In this document: piece by piece, positions 61,928 through 64,000 of the stretch
Layout of the letters: every line of letters begins with the position of its first letter
Position numbering within the stretch: position 1 is the stretch's first letter
Assembly (NCBI RefSeq): GCF_009730915.1
Contig: NC_052489.1
Span: 24,793,916 to 24,857,915 of the forward strand
DNA from: Dioscorea cayenensis subsp. rotundata
Taxonomy: Eukaryota; Streptophyta; Magnoliopsida; Dioscoreales; Dioscoreaceae
Direction: 5' to 3'
Length of the DNA stretch: 64,000 bases
Position numbers and translations under genes: made by a program
Notes under the pieces: generated by a model
The model's database searches: none
The model's input: the letters and a program-made list of their open reading frames with translations, nothing else
Told to the model about the DNA's origin: nothing

Positions 61928-63235
61928 CACATTATAATAAGTGTGATCTTCTCAACCTTCTCTTGAGATCATGGATGCTAACTGGCAAAACCACCAAAAG
62001 GAGTTGTTTATAATATCTATTACTTGCCCACATGCAACTACTTACTACTTTGAATGGAGAAAATAAAATAAGCAAAGAGCAAATTGGAATTGAAACAATA
62101 TATATTTTATATATGTACATAAATGAACTTGAGAAATTTGGTTTATCTATTACTTCAGTTATTTTTTAATAATTACTTCAACATAATGGAGCTTTACACC
62201 TTTTTTTTTTAAAAAAAATATGAATTTAAATATATATATTTGGGTTTTCGTCTTATTAATGCATGATTATATTCTATCATTATAATATGTTTGGTTTATA
62301 TTTAGTAAATAAAAAAACAAAATAAATTAGTACAATTTGTTTGTGATTTATATATCACATATGCATGCCCTCCAATAAATTTTAGGAGAATGAATTAATC
62401 TTCAATAAATCTAATTAATTAAAGATGTGCCCAACTAATATGACATCCTTTTGAGAGAATTGTCTCAAATAGCTCATGATTATCCCAAATTTAAATAATT
62501 GATCTCAAACCCACCTCCAACCCAACATTCCCGGTGTCTCACAAGCTTTATTTATTTATTTATAGTTGTTATACATTTTAATTAGGTAAATAAATACAAT
62601 CAAAATTATTGTATAAAAATTATAAAATATTAATTAATTCAAATTTGATGTCTCAAGTAAAAAAAAATTTTTAAAATCAATTCATCAAATCCTAATTAGG
62701 AAGGAGAAAAAGGGTCATAGTTAGTTGCAGTTGGTGAACGATAATACACCTAATTTTTATACACAAATTAAAAATTTAGCTTTTTCATTATATGATTGAA
62801 ATATAGTAATAATAATAATAAAAAAATAGCGTGCAGGTGACTGGTCCCTTGTCCACAAATAAATAGTCTAAATTGAACATCTTTTTATAATTTTTTTTTT
62901 TCTAATTTTAAAATTTTCAAATATTTATAAATTTTAAATTAACAATAATTTGTTATATAACCAATATTAACCAAATATTGGGCCATGAACTATTAAATTA
63001 TGAGTTTGTCCTTTGGTTCACTCCCATCTAGAACGGTGATCAACATAAAATTAATATGGGGAAAAAATCAAGGAGTAATTTCTCACAAAATTAAATGTAA
63101 AAAAACTATATGAATTTATATAAAATTAAATTGACCTTTTTCATCTTCAATATTAAGGATCAAAATTAATCATATATATTTTTTCTTTAAATCAGTTGAA
63201 TTCTCATCACAAAAAAATTTAAGTTGGAGCACTCA
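58918..63235. other. AT-rich intergenic DNA with microsatellites
   Basis: It holds (AT)n tracts at about 59,647-59,665, 60,081-60,103, 60,687-60,733, 61,676-61,692 and 61,895-61,923. There are no coding frames of note and no recognised transposon ends. Confidence 0.55.
60597..60745. repeat. Tandem duplication with (AT)n expansion in one copy
   Basis: TATAAATGTTAGGATTAGTG, then CCAATATAACGGGAATATT, occurs at about 60,597-60,635. The second copy (60,664-60,745) is the same except that CAATAT is expanded to a ~46-bp (AT)n tract before AATGGGAATATT. Confidence 0.85.
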
Positions 63236-63239
63236 CACT

Positions 63240-64000
63240 GAAATAAATGTGGATAAACCACAGATTTATTTAATAGGAAAAGACAGTACAAAGTAGGAAA
63301 CTCCTCTCACCAGGGGTGAGGAGAAAACAGAATACAGCAAAAGGAAGTAAAGAGACGAGGAGAAAAATCTAAGTAGGCGGAAGACACCGTCTGGCATCTC
63401 AGGCCTTCCTAGAAAGACATCAGGAGCAACTACTCCTGAGCAGCATTAGGGTCGGAGTCTCCAACAGGATTTGGGCCTCTAGCGCTGAGGAAGTTGAGTG
63501 AGCGCTTGATCTTCTGAGAAGCTTCATTGAGAGATTGGTGGTGGCTATCAGCAGCTGTTGAGAACCAAGAGAGAAGCATATTAGCACTTTTAAACATAAT
63601 GTTGTAAGGCGGTAACGCATTCAAGTGAAAAATACGCGTATTTCGTTCAATCCAAATGTTCCACAAGATTGCACGGGAGATAAGGTCCCAGAGGATACGG
63701 TGCTCAGAGGTGAGAGTTGGTAGCCAAGTGTTCCACAGTAGAGTAATTGATTGAGGTGAAGAATTTAAATCTAAAGCCTGGGAATAAAATGCCCAAATAC
63801 GCTTGGAATAATCACAGTTGAGAAAGAGGTGATTCAGGCTTTCAGAGGCATTATGACAAAGGACACAGGTATCTGAGGAATTTAGAGTATTGCACCCTTT
63901 CTTGGAAAGATTTGTGAGAGTAAGAATTTTGTCTTCCCCAGCAAGCCAACAAAAGAGGGTAATTTTTCTAGGACAACAAATTTTCCAGAAGAGAGAGTGA
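63240..64000 (-). mobile_element. LINE ORF2 C-terminus and 3' UTR, continues past window
   Basis: From the window edge down to about 63,430 the minus frame stays open. It reads a zinc-binding zf-RVT domain: ITLFCWLAGEDKILTLTNL, KKGCNTL, DTCVLCHNASESLNHLFLNC and RIWAFYSQ, with the Cys/His ligands present. WNIWIERNTRIFHL, the usual end segment of plant L1-type ORF2, follows. The 3' UTR runs to about 63,240 (GTGGATAAACCACAGATTTA). With no stop in the visible ~190 codons this copy is much younger than the LINE at 1,640-4,580. Confidence 0.85.

Overview
This window is nuclear DNA from a flowering plant. Its genes have introns with GT-AG borders, and they sit in AT-rich DNA full of (AT)n microsatellites, Ty1/copia, LINE and PIF/Harbinger elements and SINE-like repeats. 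The 5' coding ends of three genes (MPN-domain, RETICULATA-related and PPR) are strikingly GC-rich against this background. That gradient is typical of monocots, so a non-grass monocot is my best guess; this is inference only.

Layout. 1-14,400 is gene-poor. It holds a decayed LINE (about 1,640-4,580, minus), a second LINE scrap on plus, and a complete-ended PIF/Harbinger element (7,487-12,062) with TTA target duplications but broken genes. 14,484-15,892 (+) encodes an Abraxas-like MPN protein. 19,109-25,832 (-) is a ten-exon DCD-domain/kelch-repeat gene. 26.5-33.2 kb is repeat-rich: a ~2.5 kb degenerate array of tRNA-like units and a SINE with clear target duplications. 33,375-38,406 (+) is a seven-exon plastid RETICULATA-related gene (ChaN-like plus DUF3411). 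38,690-46,673 (+) is an aldo-keto reductase locus broken in at least five ways: missing N-terminus, mutated splice donor, duplicated acceptor, a solo-LTR-like insertion, and a young full-length copia element in the last exon. 49,616-52,087 (-) is an intronless P-class PPR gene. 58,454-58,876 (+) is a small DUF4228/PADRE gene. The right edge enters a LINE on minus whose ORF2 C-terminus is still open.

The intact genes do unrelated jobs: deubiquitinase-complex scaffold, stress/cell-death adaptor, plastid envelope protein, organelle RNA binding, and a small stress-type protein. There is no operon-like unit. From memory, the closest Arabidopsis relatives of the DCD-kelch and aldo-keto reductase genes are neighbours (At5g01660/At5g01670), which would make this a conserved block now split by the RETICULATA-related gene. 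The most interesting part of the window is the aldo-keto reductase locus, where the order of events can be read from the DNA, including a 41-bp copy of host exon placed inside the 5' LTR of the copia element that interrupts that exon.

Splice sites were placed by eye from GT/AG borders, reading phase and protein family continuity. UTRs and transcription starts are uncertain.
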